From: Veillonella sp. VA142
Lineage (GTDB): Bacteria; Bacillota; Negativicutes; Veillonellales; Veillonellaceae
Reading direction: 5' to 3'
Assembly: GCF_003992135.1 (NCBI RefSeq)
Contig: NZ_RQVN01000001.1
Location: 62,001 to 126,000, forward strand
Length of the DNA: 64,000 nucleotides
Part shown: positions 38,159-48,700 of the stretch, one piece after another
Layout: the number at the start of each line of letters is the position of its first letter
Position numbering within the stretch: the first letter of the stretch is position 1
Made by a program: the position numbers and the translations under genes
Notes under the pieces: model-generated
The model's input: the letters and a program-made list of their open reading frames with translations, nothing else
What the model was told of the DNA's origin: nothing
Database searches by the model: none

Positions 38159-38186
38159 CTATATATAGAAACTTTTCTATATATAG
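38159..38186. promoter_or_regulatory. 13-2-13 inverted repeat in the bfd-like promoter
   Basis: CTATATATAGAAA, 2 nt, TTTCTATATATAG: a perfect inverted repeat between the -10 and the ribosome site of the BFD-like gene, overlapping the -10 by two bases. It could be an operator or form a 5' UTR hairpin. Confidence 0.6.
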
Positions 38187-38213
38187 TATACTCTGCAATT
38201 CTTGTATTGTAAA
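38185..38213 (-). promoter_or_regulatory. Sigma-A promoter of the BFD-like gene
   Basis: On the minus strand TTTACA, 17 bp, TATACT. Confidence 0.7.
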
Positions 38214-38428
38214 GGATGTTCATAAAGCTTTTATAGTATATAAGGTGGATGATTCTGTGTTTTGTGGTTTGCATAGAATATTTTTGGGAGATGGATTAGA
38301 ATTGGAAAGAGCATATACGAGTTTAGATACTATCATAAGTAATGATATAGTTGAGTTGATGGTAAACTAGGTAATAGTGTGTATATGCACATACAAAATG
38401 ATATGTTAGATACTATATAGGAGTTAAT

Positions 38429-39100
38429 ATGATTTGTGTTATTTTTGATTTAGATGGAACATTAACAGATTCCCATGAAGGAATTTTAAAATCCATACGT
38501 CATGCCTTAACGAGTATGAACCATCCCATACCAGATGAGGATACCTTACAACTGTTTATTGGACCACCGTTGGCAGATTCTTTCAAAGAACATTGCCATA
38601 TGACGGATGAAGAGGTGGAGCAGGCGTATAACTTTTTCAAAGAACGCTATGATTCCGTAGGGAAATATGAAAATGCAGTGTATCCTCAAATTGAAGAAAT
38701 ATTGAAAGCACTACGTAAGACAGGAGCTTATGTGGGGATTGCGACGGCAAAGCCAGAAGAACAAGCAAAGGATATCATTAAGCATTTTAAACTAGACCCT
38801 TATTTTGAGGTGATTCGTGGGGCCAATCGAGAAATTGGATTAGTACATAAAAAAGATATCTTGCAAGAAGCCTTACAAGATATGAATAAGGTGACGGAAC
38901 TAAAATATAAAATCTCTCGCTGGTATATGGTGGGAGATCGTAAATACGATATGGAAGCTGCGAAAGAATTGAATTGTGTGGCTATGGGGGTATCCTATGG
39001 CTATGGTTCAGTAGAAGAGCTAGAAACTGCTGGTGCTGATTACATCTGTGAAAGCCCATCAGATATAATAGTGAATATTGCTGTGGATACATTGTTATAA
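38429..39100 (+). CDS. HAD-superfamily hydrolase (phosphoglycolate phosphatase-like)
   Basis: Cytosolic phosphatase of 223 residues. HAD motif I is FDLDGTLTDS, motif II lies in GIATAKPEE, the Lys is probably in LVHKKDILQ, and motif IV is MVGDRKYDMEAAKELN. The helical cap (about 15-80) is of the Gph/PGP type. The physiological substrate cannot be assigned; related proteins act on phosphoglycolate, pyrophosphate or nucleotides. ATG follows AGGAG. Confidence 0.85.
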   Translation: MICVIFDLDGTLTDSHEGILKSIRHALTSMNHPIPDEDTLQLFIGPPLADSFKEHCHMTDEEVEQAYNFFKERYDSVGKYENAVYPQIEEILKALRKTGAYVGIATAKPEEQAKDIIKHFKLDPYFEVIRGANREIGLVHKKDILQEALQDMNKVTELKYKISRWYMVGDRKYDMEAAKELNCVAMGVSYGYGSVEELETAGADYICESPSDIIVNIAVDTLL

Positions 39101-39182
39101 GCTCTACACATTAATTTACTATGAGATAATCATAAAGACGTTAGTTGATACTAGATACGTACATATGAAACTTAGGCAAACA

Positions 39183-39222
39183 AAAAGAGGCGCATTGCTG
39201 TGATGCAATGTACCTCTTTTTT
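39183..39222. terminator. Bidirectional terminator between the HAD and aminopeptidase genes
   Basis: AAAAGAGG / CCTCTTTT with inner GCATTGC / GCAATGT, flanked by A-rich and T-rich tracts, so it can stop both converging transcripts. Confidence 0.88.
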
Positions 39223-39317
39223 ATATTACTATATGTTAGTCCTTACAGACTCCAATAAGTGGGGAAGTTCTGATGATTGCAAGGGAAACAGTATAGTATT
39301 ATGTAAATAGAGTTTTC

Positions 39318-40544
39318 CTATACCTGCAATCTTCCTTCAATCATAATAGGAACTGTTTTCCCATCTTTTGTAGTGCCCATGATGTTCATGTTTTCATGAC
39401 CAATCATAAAGTCCGTATGAGCTAAGGATGTATTCAGTCCACGAGCATGGAGTTCTTCTTGAGATAATCCATCGCTATTTTCTAAACAAGTTGGATAAGC
39501 AGCACCTAAGGCCAAGTGACAAGATGCATTTTCATCGTACAAGGTTTCAAAGAAAATCATATTGGATTGGCTAATAGGAGAGTAATGGTCTACGAGAGCT
39601 ACCTCTCCTAGGTAGCAAGAATTTTCATCTGTCTCAATGAGGTTTGTTAGATATTCGCGACCTTGTTTCGCATCATAGTCAACGACTTTTCCGTCTTTGA
39701 ATGTGATGTGGAAGTCTTCGATACGGTTTCCATCATAGATTAATGGTTTTGTAGAGTACACGATACCGTTGGCGCCCGCATAGTGAGGTGCGGAAAATAC
39801 TTCTTCTGTTGGAATATTGGCATCAAAGATGATGCCTTTCTTAGAGGCTTCTTTGCCACCTAACCATAAGTGACCTTCTGGCATTTGTAAGGTTAAATCT
39901 GTACCATTGGGACATGTGTAATGTAGGGACACTAGTTGTAAATCGTTTAGCGTTTTAGTACGTTTCGCTAAGCGATCTAAATGGTTAGCAAAGGATTCTT
40001 CTTCTGGTACATGTTTCATACGACATAAGGTGAAGATAGTATTCCATAAACGATTGATTTTTTCTTCTTCTGTGCCTTCATAACCCAGCAAATCAGCCCA
40101 TGTGAGCGTCGCTACAGATGCCACACACCAAGTAAGGGTGGAGTCCATGATGGCCTCGTGATAAAATTTAGTTAACTTACCCATACTACGAGAAGCGAGA
40201 GCAATTTTTTCAGATGGCACACCTTCATAAGCAAATGGATTAGCACTGATTAAGGATAAAATACAGGCATTGGAATCAAGGATGTGATGATACATATCTT
40301 GGATCCAAGGAGCAGGGTTAGATAAGACTTCATCTTTTACATTGGATAGACGAGATTTAGCCGTGATAGTGCTACGCCAGTTAATATGTACATCTTTGGC
40401 GCCAAGTGCATAGGCTTCGTCCACAACGATATATATAAAATCTTTATTTTCAACATCTCCGTTGATAACCAACAGTTGGTCTTGTTGTAAATTGACACCT
40501 TCTTGTAGTAAAAGACGGGCATATTGTTGTAAATCTTTTTTCAT
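39318..40544 (-). CDS. M29-family aminopeptidase
   Basis: Metal-dependent aminopeptidase of the AmpS/PepS/AmpII family that trims N-terminal residues from peptides in the cytosol. The 408 residues have the family's metal region: NIPTEEVFSAPHYAGANG (first Glu ligands), then GEVALVDHYSPIS, FETLYDENASCHLALG (Glu and His) and the C-terminal HTDFMIG. Length is standard. Start follows GGAGG on the minus strand. Confidence 0.9.
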   Translation of the reverse strand: MKKDLQQYARLLLQEGVNLQQDQLLVINGDVENKDFIYIVVDEAYALGAKDVHINWRSTITAKSRLSNVKDEVLSNPAPWIQDMYHHILDSNACILSLISANPFAYEGVPSEKIALASRSMGKLTKFYHEAIMDSTLTWCVASVATLTWADLLGYEGTEEEKINRLWNTIFTLCRMKHVPEEESFANHLDRLAKRTKTLNDLQLVSLHYTCPNGTDLTLQMPEGHLWLGGKEASKKGIIFDANIPTEEVFSAPHYAGANGIVYSTKPLIYDGNRIEDFHITFKDGKVVDYDAKQGREYLTNLIETDENSCYLGEVALVDHYSPISQSNMIFFETLYDENASCHLALGAAYPTCLENSDGLSQEELHARGLNTSLAHTDFMIGHENMNIMGTTKDGKTVPIMIEGRLQV

Positions 40545-40629
40545 AATACCTCCGAATATATACTGGTAGTGAATTTTAAAGGATATGACTCATCTATGAC
40601 GAACCTTTTGCTTGAAAGGATGTGATAGA

Positions 40630-41226
40630 ATGAAAGTAACAAATCAAAAACGGAATGGCATCATCCTATGCCTATTCCTACTGTGTGTATGTGGATACTA
40701 TCTTATTATAGCAGATACACCCATGAAAGGCGATGAATTACCATCAGGTACTCCAAAGATTGTGAGACAGTCAGAAAAAGAGGACCGAGGGGGTCCAGTG
40801 GAAAAGGAAACAAAAGCGAATACAGTTTTGGTGTATGTTACAGGAGCTGTAGAAGAGCCGGGGTTGTATGAGCTACAAAGTCCTGTGACAGTGAAAGCGG
40901 CTATTGAGGCGAGTAAAGGACTATTGCCTTACGCAGATGTCAATCATCTACAGCTACAGGATACCTTAGAAGAAAGTACACATATTCATGTAGACTTTAA
41001 TTTTCACGGTAGCCCAGAAGAATTATTACGAAAACAAAATATATCCATTAATGATGGTTCGGAAGCAGAGTTACAAAAAGTATCTGGTATAGGGCCTAAG
41101 ATGGCGAAGAAGATTGTGGACTATCGCCAAGAACATGGTCCTTTTAAAACGTTGGAAGAATTACGACATGTGAAGGGCATAGGCCCGGCATTGTATAAAA
41201 AAATTGTGGAGAAAGTACGATTATGA
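40630..41226 (+). CDS. comEA: Competence DNA receptor ComEA
   Basis: Membrane-anchored double-stranded DNA receptor for natural transformation. The 198 residues have an N-terminal membrane segment (about 8-28), a polar linker, and a SLBB-like domain (about 65-120: VLVYVTGAVEEPGLYEL). Tandem helix-hairpin-helix motifs end the protein (about 135-198: VSGIGPKMAKKIVDYRQEHG and HVKGIGPALYKKIVEKVRL). ATG follows AAAGGATGTGA. The stop overlaps the comEC start (ATGA). Confidence 0.93.
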   Translation: MKVTNQKRNGIILCLFLLCVCGYYLIIADTPMKGDELPSGTPKIVRQSEKEDRGGPVEKETKANTVLVYVTGAVEEPGLYELQSPVTVKAAIEASKGLLPYADVNHLQLQDTLEESTHIHVDFNFHGSPEELLRKQNISINDGSEAELQKVSGIGPKMAKKIVDYRQEHGPFKTLEELRHVKGIGPALYKKIVEKVRL

Positions 41227-43433
41227 AATGGTTACCAAAGCCAATAGACTTAGGTATTACTAGCATATTGGGAATACTGTTAGGCATTTGTATTGGATTA
41301 TATCAAAATGAATTACATACCTACCTCATGCATTGGTTAAGTATTATTACTATATTTGGTATCTTTGGGATAGTAGGATTACGTGGGTATGAACAACGAA
41401 ATAAACCTACCTATACATCGTTACGATATGTAGTAGCCATGGTAGGCGTCATGTGTACGTTTGCAAGCATAGGATATATACATACAGATCGAGTCATTAC
41501 ACACTATTTTGAAGATAGACCTTTCTATTATGGTGCCGATGGTGCTTATTATGTACAGTTCACTAGCAATCCACAGTCTACTGTGACATTAGATGGGGTT
41601 ATGACCATGGTAGATGCTACTGTGGAAGGAATGGATGTCGATAAAAATGGCACTACAGAGCATGTTCCAGCAAAGGGCAGTATTCGAGTGTATGTACCAG
41701 GAGAGCCAACAATTCATATGGGAGACCGCTACATCATTCGTGGTACCGTGAAAGGCTTTACGTATTATGAGCAAAGTGGTGCGTTGTCTATGAAAACGAG
41801 ACATATCAATGATGGACTACAAGGTAATTTGTACCAAGGAACCATAGAAGGTACCTATACAGTGGAGAAAACCCTAAGTATACAGCTAGTTGATGCTTGG
41901 TATACTATCGGTGCTTACCTAGATAAGGTCCACCATTGGGTGGCACAACAATTTGAAGAGAATTTAGATCCATCCATTGCTACCTTGGGTTCCTCCTTGG
42001 TACTAGGTGGTCAATACGCGATGTTGCCAGAAACGATGGTAAAGTTATTCAGTGAAACAGGGCTTATCCATATTTTGTCGGTGTCAGGGTCTCATATTGC
42101 CTTGTTATTTCTCATTATTTCGACCTTGCTACAACGGTTGCAGTTACGTAAAGGCATAGAATTTTCCATCACCTGCGCTTTGATTTTACTGTACTGTACG
42201 ATTGTGGGCTGGAGCCCGCCCGTATTACGCTCTGCCATGATGGGATTATTAAGTGGGTATGTGGTTATGCATGGAGGTACCTACCGTGCCTTACATGCGC
42301 TCCTATTATCTGCCTTATGTTTACTGGTATGGAAACCATTGTTTGCAGTAGACATCAGTTTTGTCTTGTCCTTTGGATCTACCTTAGGTATCATTGGACT
42401 GTATCCCTATGTGTATCGACTCTTTCCGCCGAACCCTATTTCTAAAGGTGTGGCATTATGTATCTCTGCACAAGTTCTCATATTTCCCATAGAATTATAT
42501 TATTTTCATATCCTTAGCTTTCTTAGTATTTTGTCCAACCTAGTTGTAGGTCCCTTGCTAGATATAGCCATCATTGGAGGACTGTGTTTATCTTTACTCA
42601 ATGTGGTATTTACTTTTACACTAGGTTGGTCCCTCTTAGGTTTCATTCTGAAAGCCAGCATGTCCCTTTTATTTGCCATTCGTAACCTAGGGTTATTGTG
42701 GTCACCTCCTATGCCTTTGTGGCTAGTAGGAGCATGGTATCTGGGAGTGGCGTATGTATATTGGTTATTAGCTCTGAAAGAACCTATTCAGGTAGCATGG
42801 AATAGAATCGCTAGCATGGCACTTTTGATAGTAGGGTTGTTGCCTTTAGGACTATCTTATGTAAAACCAATAGTACAAGTAGTTCCTATTGCTGTATCCA
42901 CAGGTCCCGCCTTTATGGTGTGTAAGACAGGCTTTAACAGAGAGGCGTACTTGTATATAGATGCTAAGAATGGAGATGTTTCGCCAAGGACAGTCAAGCA
43001 ATGTGTAGATGCCTTACATCATCAAGGGTTTAGCCAGTGGAATGGTGTCTTTGTGGAGGGATATCAGAAAGGGTATACGCATGTAGATACCTTAGAGCAT
43101 CTTTATAGCAAAGGACAAGCTGGTAAAGAGATAGAGCTAGATTGGCTATCTGTACAACATCACCAGAAAGCAGGTTATGAAATTGTTGTGAAAGGACAGA
43201 AGAAGTTTCACTTTCACCCTGGAAAAGAAGAAGAAAAACTTCAAGAAATAGTGTATAATACTAAGAGAGAAACGAATACAATATATGGCCTTACAGCTAG
43301 TAATCAATTGTTGTACTATCAAGAGCAGGGAGCGACACAATTTATCGTGTGGAACACCTTGCATAGTCAATTTGATGTGGAGGAAGGCGTGTATATTGTA
43401 GGCAGTGATGAAGACAATATAGTAACATTATAA
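41223..43433 (+). CDS. comEC: Competence DNA channel ComEC, with apparently degenerate C-terminal beta-lactamase-like domain
   Basis: Channel that passes one DNA strand across the inner membrane. The 736 residues have an N-terminal DUF4131-like region with an OB-like segment (about 110-210). The Competence domain follows (about 260-540) with ETGLIHILSVSGSHIALLF and PVLRSAMMGLLSGYV. The last about 175 residues sit where ComEC proteins carry a metallo-beta-lactamase domain, but no H-x-H-x-D-H motif is present; the equivalent place reads FVEGYQKGYTHVDTLEHL. That part looks like a metal-free remnant. Coupled to comEA and followed by holA 10 bp downstream. Confidence 0.9.
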   Translation: MKWLPKPIDLGITSILGILLGICIGLYQNELHTYLMHWLSIITIFGIFGIVGLRGYEQRNKPTYTSLRYVVAMVGVMCTFASIGYIHTDRVITHYFEDRPFYYGADGAYYVQFTSNPQSTVTLDGVMTMVDATVEGMDVDKNGTTEHVPAKGSIRVYVPGEPTIHMGDRYIIRGTVKGFTYYEQSGALSMKTRHINDGLQGNLYQGTIEGTYTVEKTLSIQLVDAWYTIGAYLDKVHHWVAQQFEENLDPSIATLGSSLVLGGQYAMLPETMVKLFSETGLIHILSVSGSHIALLFLIISTLLQRLQLRKGIEFSITCALILLYCTIVGWSPPVLRSAMMGLLSGYVVMHGGTYRALHALLLSALCLLVWKPLFAVDISFVLSFGSTLGIIGLYPYVYRLFPPNPISKGVALCISAQVLIFPIELYYFHILSFLSILSNLVVGPLLDIAIIGGLCLSLLNVVFTFTLGWSLLGFILKASMSLLFAIRNLGLLWSPPMPLWLVGAWYLGVAYVYWLLALKEPIQVAWNRIASMALLIVGLLPLGLSYVKPIVQVVPIAVSTGPAFMVCKTGFNREAYLYIDAKNGDVSPRTVKQCVDALHHQGFSQWNGVFVEGYQKGYTHVDTLEHLYSKGQAGKEIELDWLSVQHHQKAGYEIVVKGQKKFHFHPGKEEEKLQEIVYNTKRETNTIYGLTASNQLLYYQEQGATQFIVWNTLHSQFDVEEGVYIVGSDEDNIVTL

Positions 43434-43443
43434 GAGGTGATAG

Positions 43444-44412
43444 ATGGTTACATTACTCTATGGAGATGAACCACAATTATTAGAAGAAAAAAAACGGAAT
43501 CTCTTACATCAATATACAGATCGGACCTTGCTTACCTTGCGTGAGGAGCAAGGTCCCGGTTCTATTTTAGGACAATTACAAGAAGTATCCCTCTTTGGTG
43601 AGCCACGAGTATTTTTGCTTGTCCATTTGCCCATCTTTGATAAACCGAAGAAAAAGATGGATCCAGAATGGCAAGCTTTGCGGGACTATTTACAAAGCTA
43701 TCGAGGAGAAGACCCGATTATCCTAGTATACCCAGAAACAATCGACGGGCGTTTGCAAGGAAATAAAGCCTTTTTGGGGACCGTAGAATCCATTAAGTTT
43801 GAAAAAGTAGAGGGAGAAGCTCTCTTTCAGTGGATACAACAACATTGTAAGGAGCATAAGCAAAAGATAGACCCTGATGGCATGGCTTACTTACGAGACT
43901 TGGTCGATTTGTGGAAAGATGTGCCGTTAGCATTTTTGCGCACAGAATTTGATCGATTGTTCCTACTACTACATAAAGGGGAATCGATGACTGCGTCATT
44001 TTTAAAAGAACATATGACAGACTTCGGAGAAAAAAATATTTTTCGTTTTAAAGATGCTTTATTAGCGAAAGATGCACGAACATTACTAGATTTATTCCCA
44101 TCTATGCTTAAGAATAAAAGTATAGATATGGCGATGGCTTACGTGCATAATCAAATGCATTTGCAACTCATGGTCAGTGAATGTGCCTATTATGGAATGA
44201 CATTACCTGAGATTCAAAGCTTATTTAAGGAAAAAGGGATGAAAGCTAATCCTTATACAATCAAATTAGCCTTTGAAGCGCGTCGAAAAATTCAAATCCC
44301 CGCAGTGGCAATGTTGATAAGCCAACTGTATCATTTAATATTGCAAAGCCGTCAGGGGATAGCAGATATGAGTCAATTTCAAGATATATGTTTAGCCTAT
44401 TGTGCAAACTAG
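43444..44412 (+). CDS. holA: DNA polymerase III delta subunit
   Basis: Clamp-loader subunit that opens the sliding clamp. The 322 residues match HolA: N-terminal MVTLLYGDEPQLLEEKK, EVSLFGEPRVFLL, a middle lid, and a C-terminal alpha-helical collar (NPYTIKLAFEARR, LYHLILQSRQGIADM). It follows comEC in the usual Firmicutes order. ATG follows GAGGTGA. Confidence 0.9.
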   Translation: MVTLLYGDEPQLLEEKKRNLLHQYTDRTLLTLREEQGPGSILGQLQEVSLFGEPRVFLLVHLPIFDKPKKKMDPEWQALRDYLQSYRGEDPIILVYPETIDGRLQGNKAFLGTVESIKFEKVEGEALFQWIQQHCKEHKQKIDPDGMAYLRDLVDLWKDVPLAFLRTEFDRLFLLLHKGESMTASFLKEHMTDFGEKNIFRFKDALLAKDARTLLDLFPSMLKNKSIDMAMAYVHNQMHLQLMVSECAYYGMTLPEIQSLFKEKGMKANPYTIKLAFEARRKIQIPAVAMLISQLYHLILQSRQGIADMSQFQDICLAYCAN

Positions 44413-44419
44413 GAGAAGT

Positions 44420-45772
44420 ATGAAAGGAAAGTATATTGCCACTGTGGCAGCCTTCGTAGCTGTCGTGGGAGGAGCTGCAACAGGGCTTGCATGGCCTACA
44501 GGAAAGACTATTTATGGATTAACTATAGACGGTCATAGTCTATCCCATCAAAGCATGGATGAAGTAGATAGCTACTTACAAGAGCGGAATACACAATCAC
44601 AATCGATTCGTATAGTTGATCCCAAGGGAAAAGAAACAACTATTCATCTAGCGGATTTAGGAATTACCATAGATAGAATAGGAACTGTCACTGATGTAAT
44701 GGATTATGGCTATGAAAGTGATGTCATGACTTATGTCATGCACCGAGTGGATGCGTTGCTCCATGGAAAGGAGATGAACATTCGCTATAAAGTAGATGGA
44801 CCTATGGCTGAGTCGTATTTTTTGAATTATGCAAAAGCTATGGGACAAGTAGGAACTAATGCAACCATTATTCTTGAGGGTAATAAAGTTGTGCATAAGC
44901 CTGCTAAGGTAGGGCGTAAGTTAGATGTGACAGCTACTATGAAACGATTGCAAGAACAACTGGAAGAAGGTAAGGTAGAGACCTTAGAACTTGTTATTAA
45001 TGAGTCTGCACAGCCTACGATTACAGATAAAGATTTAGTGTCTATCACTTCCATATTAGGATCTTTTACGACGTATTTTAATGGATCTAATACAAGTCGA
45101 GCTCATAATATTCATTTAGCATCTCAAAAAATTCATCAAACCTTTATTCCTGCAGGTGGTATTTTCTCCTTCAATCAAGTGGTAGGAGAACGTACTCCTG
45201 AAGCGGGCTATGATGATGCGCCTGTATTTATGGGCGGGCGATTAGTGCCAGGTATTGGTGGCGGTATCTGCCAAGTAAGTTCTACCTTGTTCAATACGGC
45301 ATTATTATCTGGTATGGATATTGTAGAACGTGATACGCATTTTGCACCAGTGTCCTATATTCCAGTTGGGTTAGATGCTACTGTGGCGTGGGGATATATT
45401 GACTTTCAGTTTAAAAATCCTTATTCCCATCCTATCTATGTGATTGCCGAAGAAGGTGCTGGTTACGTGACCATTATCATATTAGGAGCTAAAGAGGATG
45501 TACCACAGTCTGTAACGATTACGAAGGGGAAAGAGCAGAAAATTCCTAATAAAAAGATAGAAAAGATCGATGGTGCTGTGAAAGAAGAAACTATCGAAGA
45601 AACTGGTCATGAGGGAATTTCCGTAGATACGACAAGAACTATTGTGTATGGTGATGGTCGAGCTTCTACGTATACATTTAATTCTTATTATGAGCCAGTG
45701 GATCGTGTCGTTGTCACAGGACCTAATGTAGTGAAAAAAGTTAACGCTGAATCGGTGAAGTCAAATCCGTAA
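44420..45772 (+). CDS. VanW-family protein with N-terminal signal/anchor
   Basis: Exported or membrane-anchored wall-associated protein of unknown exact role. The 450 residues have a signal or anchor segment (about 5-27) and a PG_binding_4-like repeat region (about 30-210). The VanW domain follows (about 230-360: NIHLASQKIHQTFIPAGGIF, GGGICQVSSTLFNTAL). A C-terminal G5-like segment ends the protein (about 375-440). VanW was named from vancomycin-resistance clusters but is widespread in sensitive strains. ATG follows AGGAG; an in-frame start six codons upstream lies within holA. Confidence 0.87.
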   Translation: MKGKYIATVAAFVAVVGGAATGLAWPTGKTIYGLTIDGHSLSHQSMDEVDSYLQERNTQSQSIRIVDPKGKETTIHLADLGITIDRIGTVTDVMDYGYESDVMTYVMHRVDALLHGKEMNIRYKVDGPMAESYFLNYAKAMGQVGTNATIILEGNKVVHKPAKVGRKLDVTATMKRLQEQLEEGKVETLELVINESAQPTITDKDLVSITSILGSFTTYFNGSNTSRAHNIHLASQKIHQTFIPAGGIFSFNQVVGERTPEAGYDDAPVFMGGRLVPGIGGGICQVSSTLFNTALLSGMDIVERDTHFAPVSYIPVGLDATVAWGYIDFQFKNPYSHPIYVIAEEGAGYVTIIILGAKEDVPQSVTITKGKEQKIPNKKIEKIDGAVKEETIEETGHEGISVDTTRTIVYGDGRASTYTFNSYYEPVDRVVVTGPNVVKKVNAESVKSNP

Positions 45773-45784
45773 GGGAGACGTACT

Positions 45785-48700
45785 ATGAAATGTTATCATA
45801 TGGTACTAAAGGGAGAGTCTAAAGTAGACTTTCACTTTTACTTAAAAAACGGAAAATTGTATATATTTGGTTCTCAGTCGATAGGAACATTAGATAAGGC
45901 AGTACAAGCACGTATTGAAGAAATCTGTCACAATATTGGTTGCACTTATGAGCTTGTAGATACAGAGGATTTTAGAAACCAAATTGTTCTTACTCGTATA
46001 CCTAATGCAACAGAAGAGACTCCTTTTGTGTCTAATTTAGATAATAAAGGGCTAGAAGATACAGAGTATCTTTTTTTACAACAGGCGAATGAAGTAGCAG
46101 ATTACGATATCTATTGGGATATGGATGAAGAAAATCGATTTGATGAAATGGAACTCTATGTAAGTCGTGATGGTACGATCAAAACTTCATCGGATTATGA
46201 TGATTTGTACGATGCACCGGTAGTCATAGATCGACCTAATACGCCAACTCCAACGGCAATGGGGAGTTCCCCTTATCCTATGAGAAGACGGAAGTTAACT
46301 ACGGAAGATGGTATGCTTTTAGGTCCTGCTTTTGATGAATTAGATACGCATCGGACAGATGATTTCTTTGTGAGGACAGGAGAAAATGTTATTATCTCCG
46401 GGTACTTTCACAGTTTAGATATACGAGAAATTCGCCCTAAGGAAGATAGCAAGGCTGTACAAAAAGCTCGTGAAAAAGGTGAGGAGCCCAAAAAACGGTA
46501 TATTATTACAGGTCATCTAGTGGATGATCATAATAGTTTGGCTATTAAACGATTTACCAGCCCTTCTGAAGATGGCCCCAAGCTATTAAAAATTTTAAAA
46601 TCTGTTGGGAAGGTGCAGATCAAAGGGGAAGTCATCTATGATGAGCAATTTGTACGTGACTATGTGTTAAATATGGATTCCATCCGTCCTGTGGAAGATA
46701 CGGATAATGCAAAACGCACGGATACCCATGAGGAAACAAGGGTAGAACTTCATTTGCACACGAAAATGTCCGAGAAAAATGCCTTAGTGGCGGTGAAAGA
46801 CATTGTAAATCGTGTGAAAGAGTGGGGACATCCAGCGGTAGCGATTACCGACCATGGGGTAGTACAAGCATTTCCAGAAGCTCAGGCCTATTCTTTGGAA
46901 AAAGGTGTGAAGATTCTCTATGGCGTAGAGGCTTATTTGATTGAAAAAGAGGACCAAGCCGTACCACATCATATCATTATATTTGCAAAAAATATGGTAG
47001 GTTTGCGGAATCTGTATAAGATGATTTCCATAAGTCATTTAAATTATTTTGATGAGTATCCAAGATTGCCAAGAGCTGTCATTGAAGACCATCGTGAAGG
47101 GATTCTTATAGGAACATCTTGTAAATCTGGAGAGTTGATTCAAGCGATAGCTCACGGTGCCAGCGATAAAGAATTGCAAGAGATTGTTAAGTTTTATGAT
47201 TACTTAGAAATTCAACCACATGATAACTACAAATGTTTTATTAAAGAAGGCTTGTTAAAAAACGAGGAAGATTTAAAAGAGATTAATCGCCGTATCGTTG
47301 CTTTAGGTGATACTGTACAAATGCCAGTGGTAGCTACAGGAAATGTGCATTATATGGACCCTAAAGACAAAATGTACCGTGAAATTATGCTTACCGCCAG
47401 CGGAGTCAAAGATCCAAAAGACAAAGCAAATCAGCATATGCGTACCACTGATGAAATGCTGGAAGAGTTTGCGTACTTAGGAGAAGACGTTGCCTACAAA
47501 GTGGTGGTGACCAATACAAGAGCCATAGAGCAAAGTATAGATTACATTATACCTATCCCTAATGGCACCTATTCTCCCAAAATTGAAGGGGCTGATAAAG
47601 CCTTGGAAGATATGTGCTATGCAAAGGCGAAGTCTATCTATGGAGATCCATTACCAAAAACAGTACAGGACCGCTTGGATTACGAGCTAAAAAGCATTAT
47701 CGGTAATGGTTTCGGCGTGTTGTACTATATCGCCCATAAACTAGTAAAAAAATCTTTAGATGATGGATACTTAGTAGGTTCTCGTGGTTCTGTAGGATCC
47801 TCCTTTGTAGCCACCATGGCGGATATTACAGAAGTAAATCCTTTGGAACCGCATTATGTGTGTCCACAGTGTAAATGGAATGAGTTCTATTTAAAAGGGG
47901 AATATGCAGGGGGCTTTGATTTACCACGTCGTAATTGTCCTGAGTGTGGTGCGCCACTTATCGCGAATGGTCATGATATTCCTTTTGCTATTTTTATGGG
48001 ATTCCATGGGGATAAGGTGCCAGATATCGACTTGAACTTCTCTGGAGATTACCAAGGCCGTGCCCATAAATATACAGAAGAATTGTTCGGACGAGACAAT
48101 GTATTTAGAGCGGGAACAATCGGCACCATTGCGGATAAAACAGCTATTGGCTACGCCTACAAATATGCGGATGTCAATGACTTACAAAAACGACGAGGTT
48201 TTATAGAAAAGTTATCCACAGGTTTTACGAAAGTAAAGAATACTACTGGTCAGCATCCGGGAGGCATTATGGTTTGCCCTCGAGATATGGATGTGCATCA
48301 TTTTACGCCAGTCCAATATCCTGCGAATAAAAAAGAAAGTGGTATTATTACTACGCACTTTGACTATCACTCGATTGAAGGTCGTATGACCAAGCTAGAT
48401 ATACTGGGCCATGATGATCCTACCATCATTCGTATGTTGGAAGATATGACAGGTGTTCCGTCTACGAGTATTCCTTTTGATGATCCTGCTACATTAAGCC
48501 TATTCTCATCAACGAAAGCATTAGGCCTGACACCAGCTCAATTGCAAGGAGATAAAGTGGCGACCTTGGCAGTACCTGAATCAGGTACTGGGTTCGTACG
48601 GGCTATGTTGGAAGATTCAAAACCACAAACCTTTTCGGACTTAGTGCGGATTTCTGGGTTCTCCCATGGTACCAATGTATGGGTAGATAATGCTCAGACC

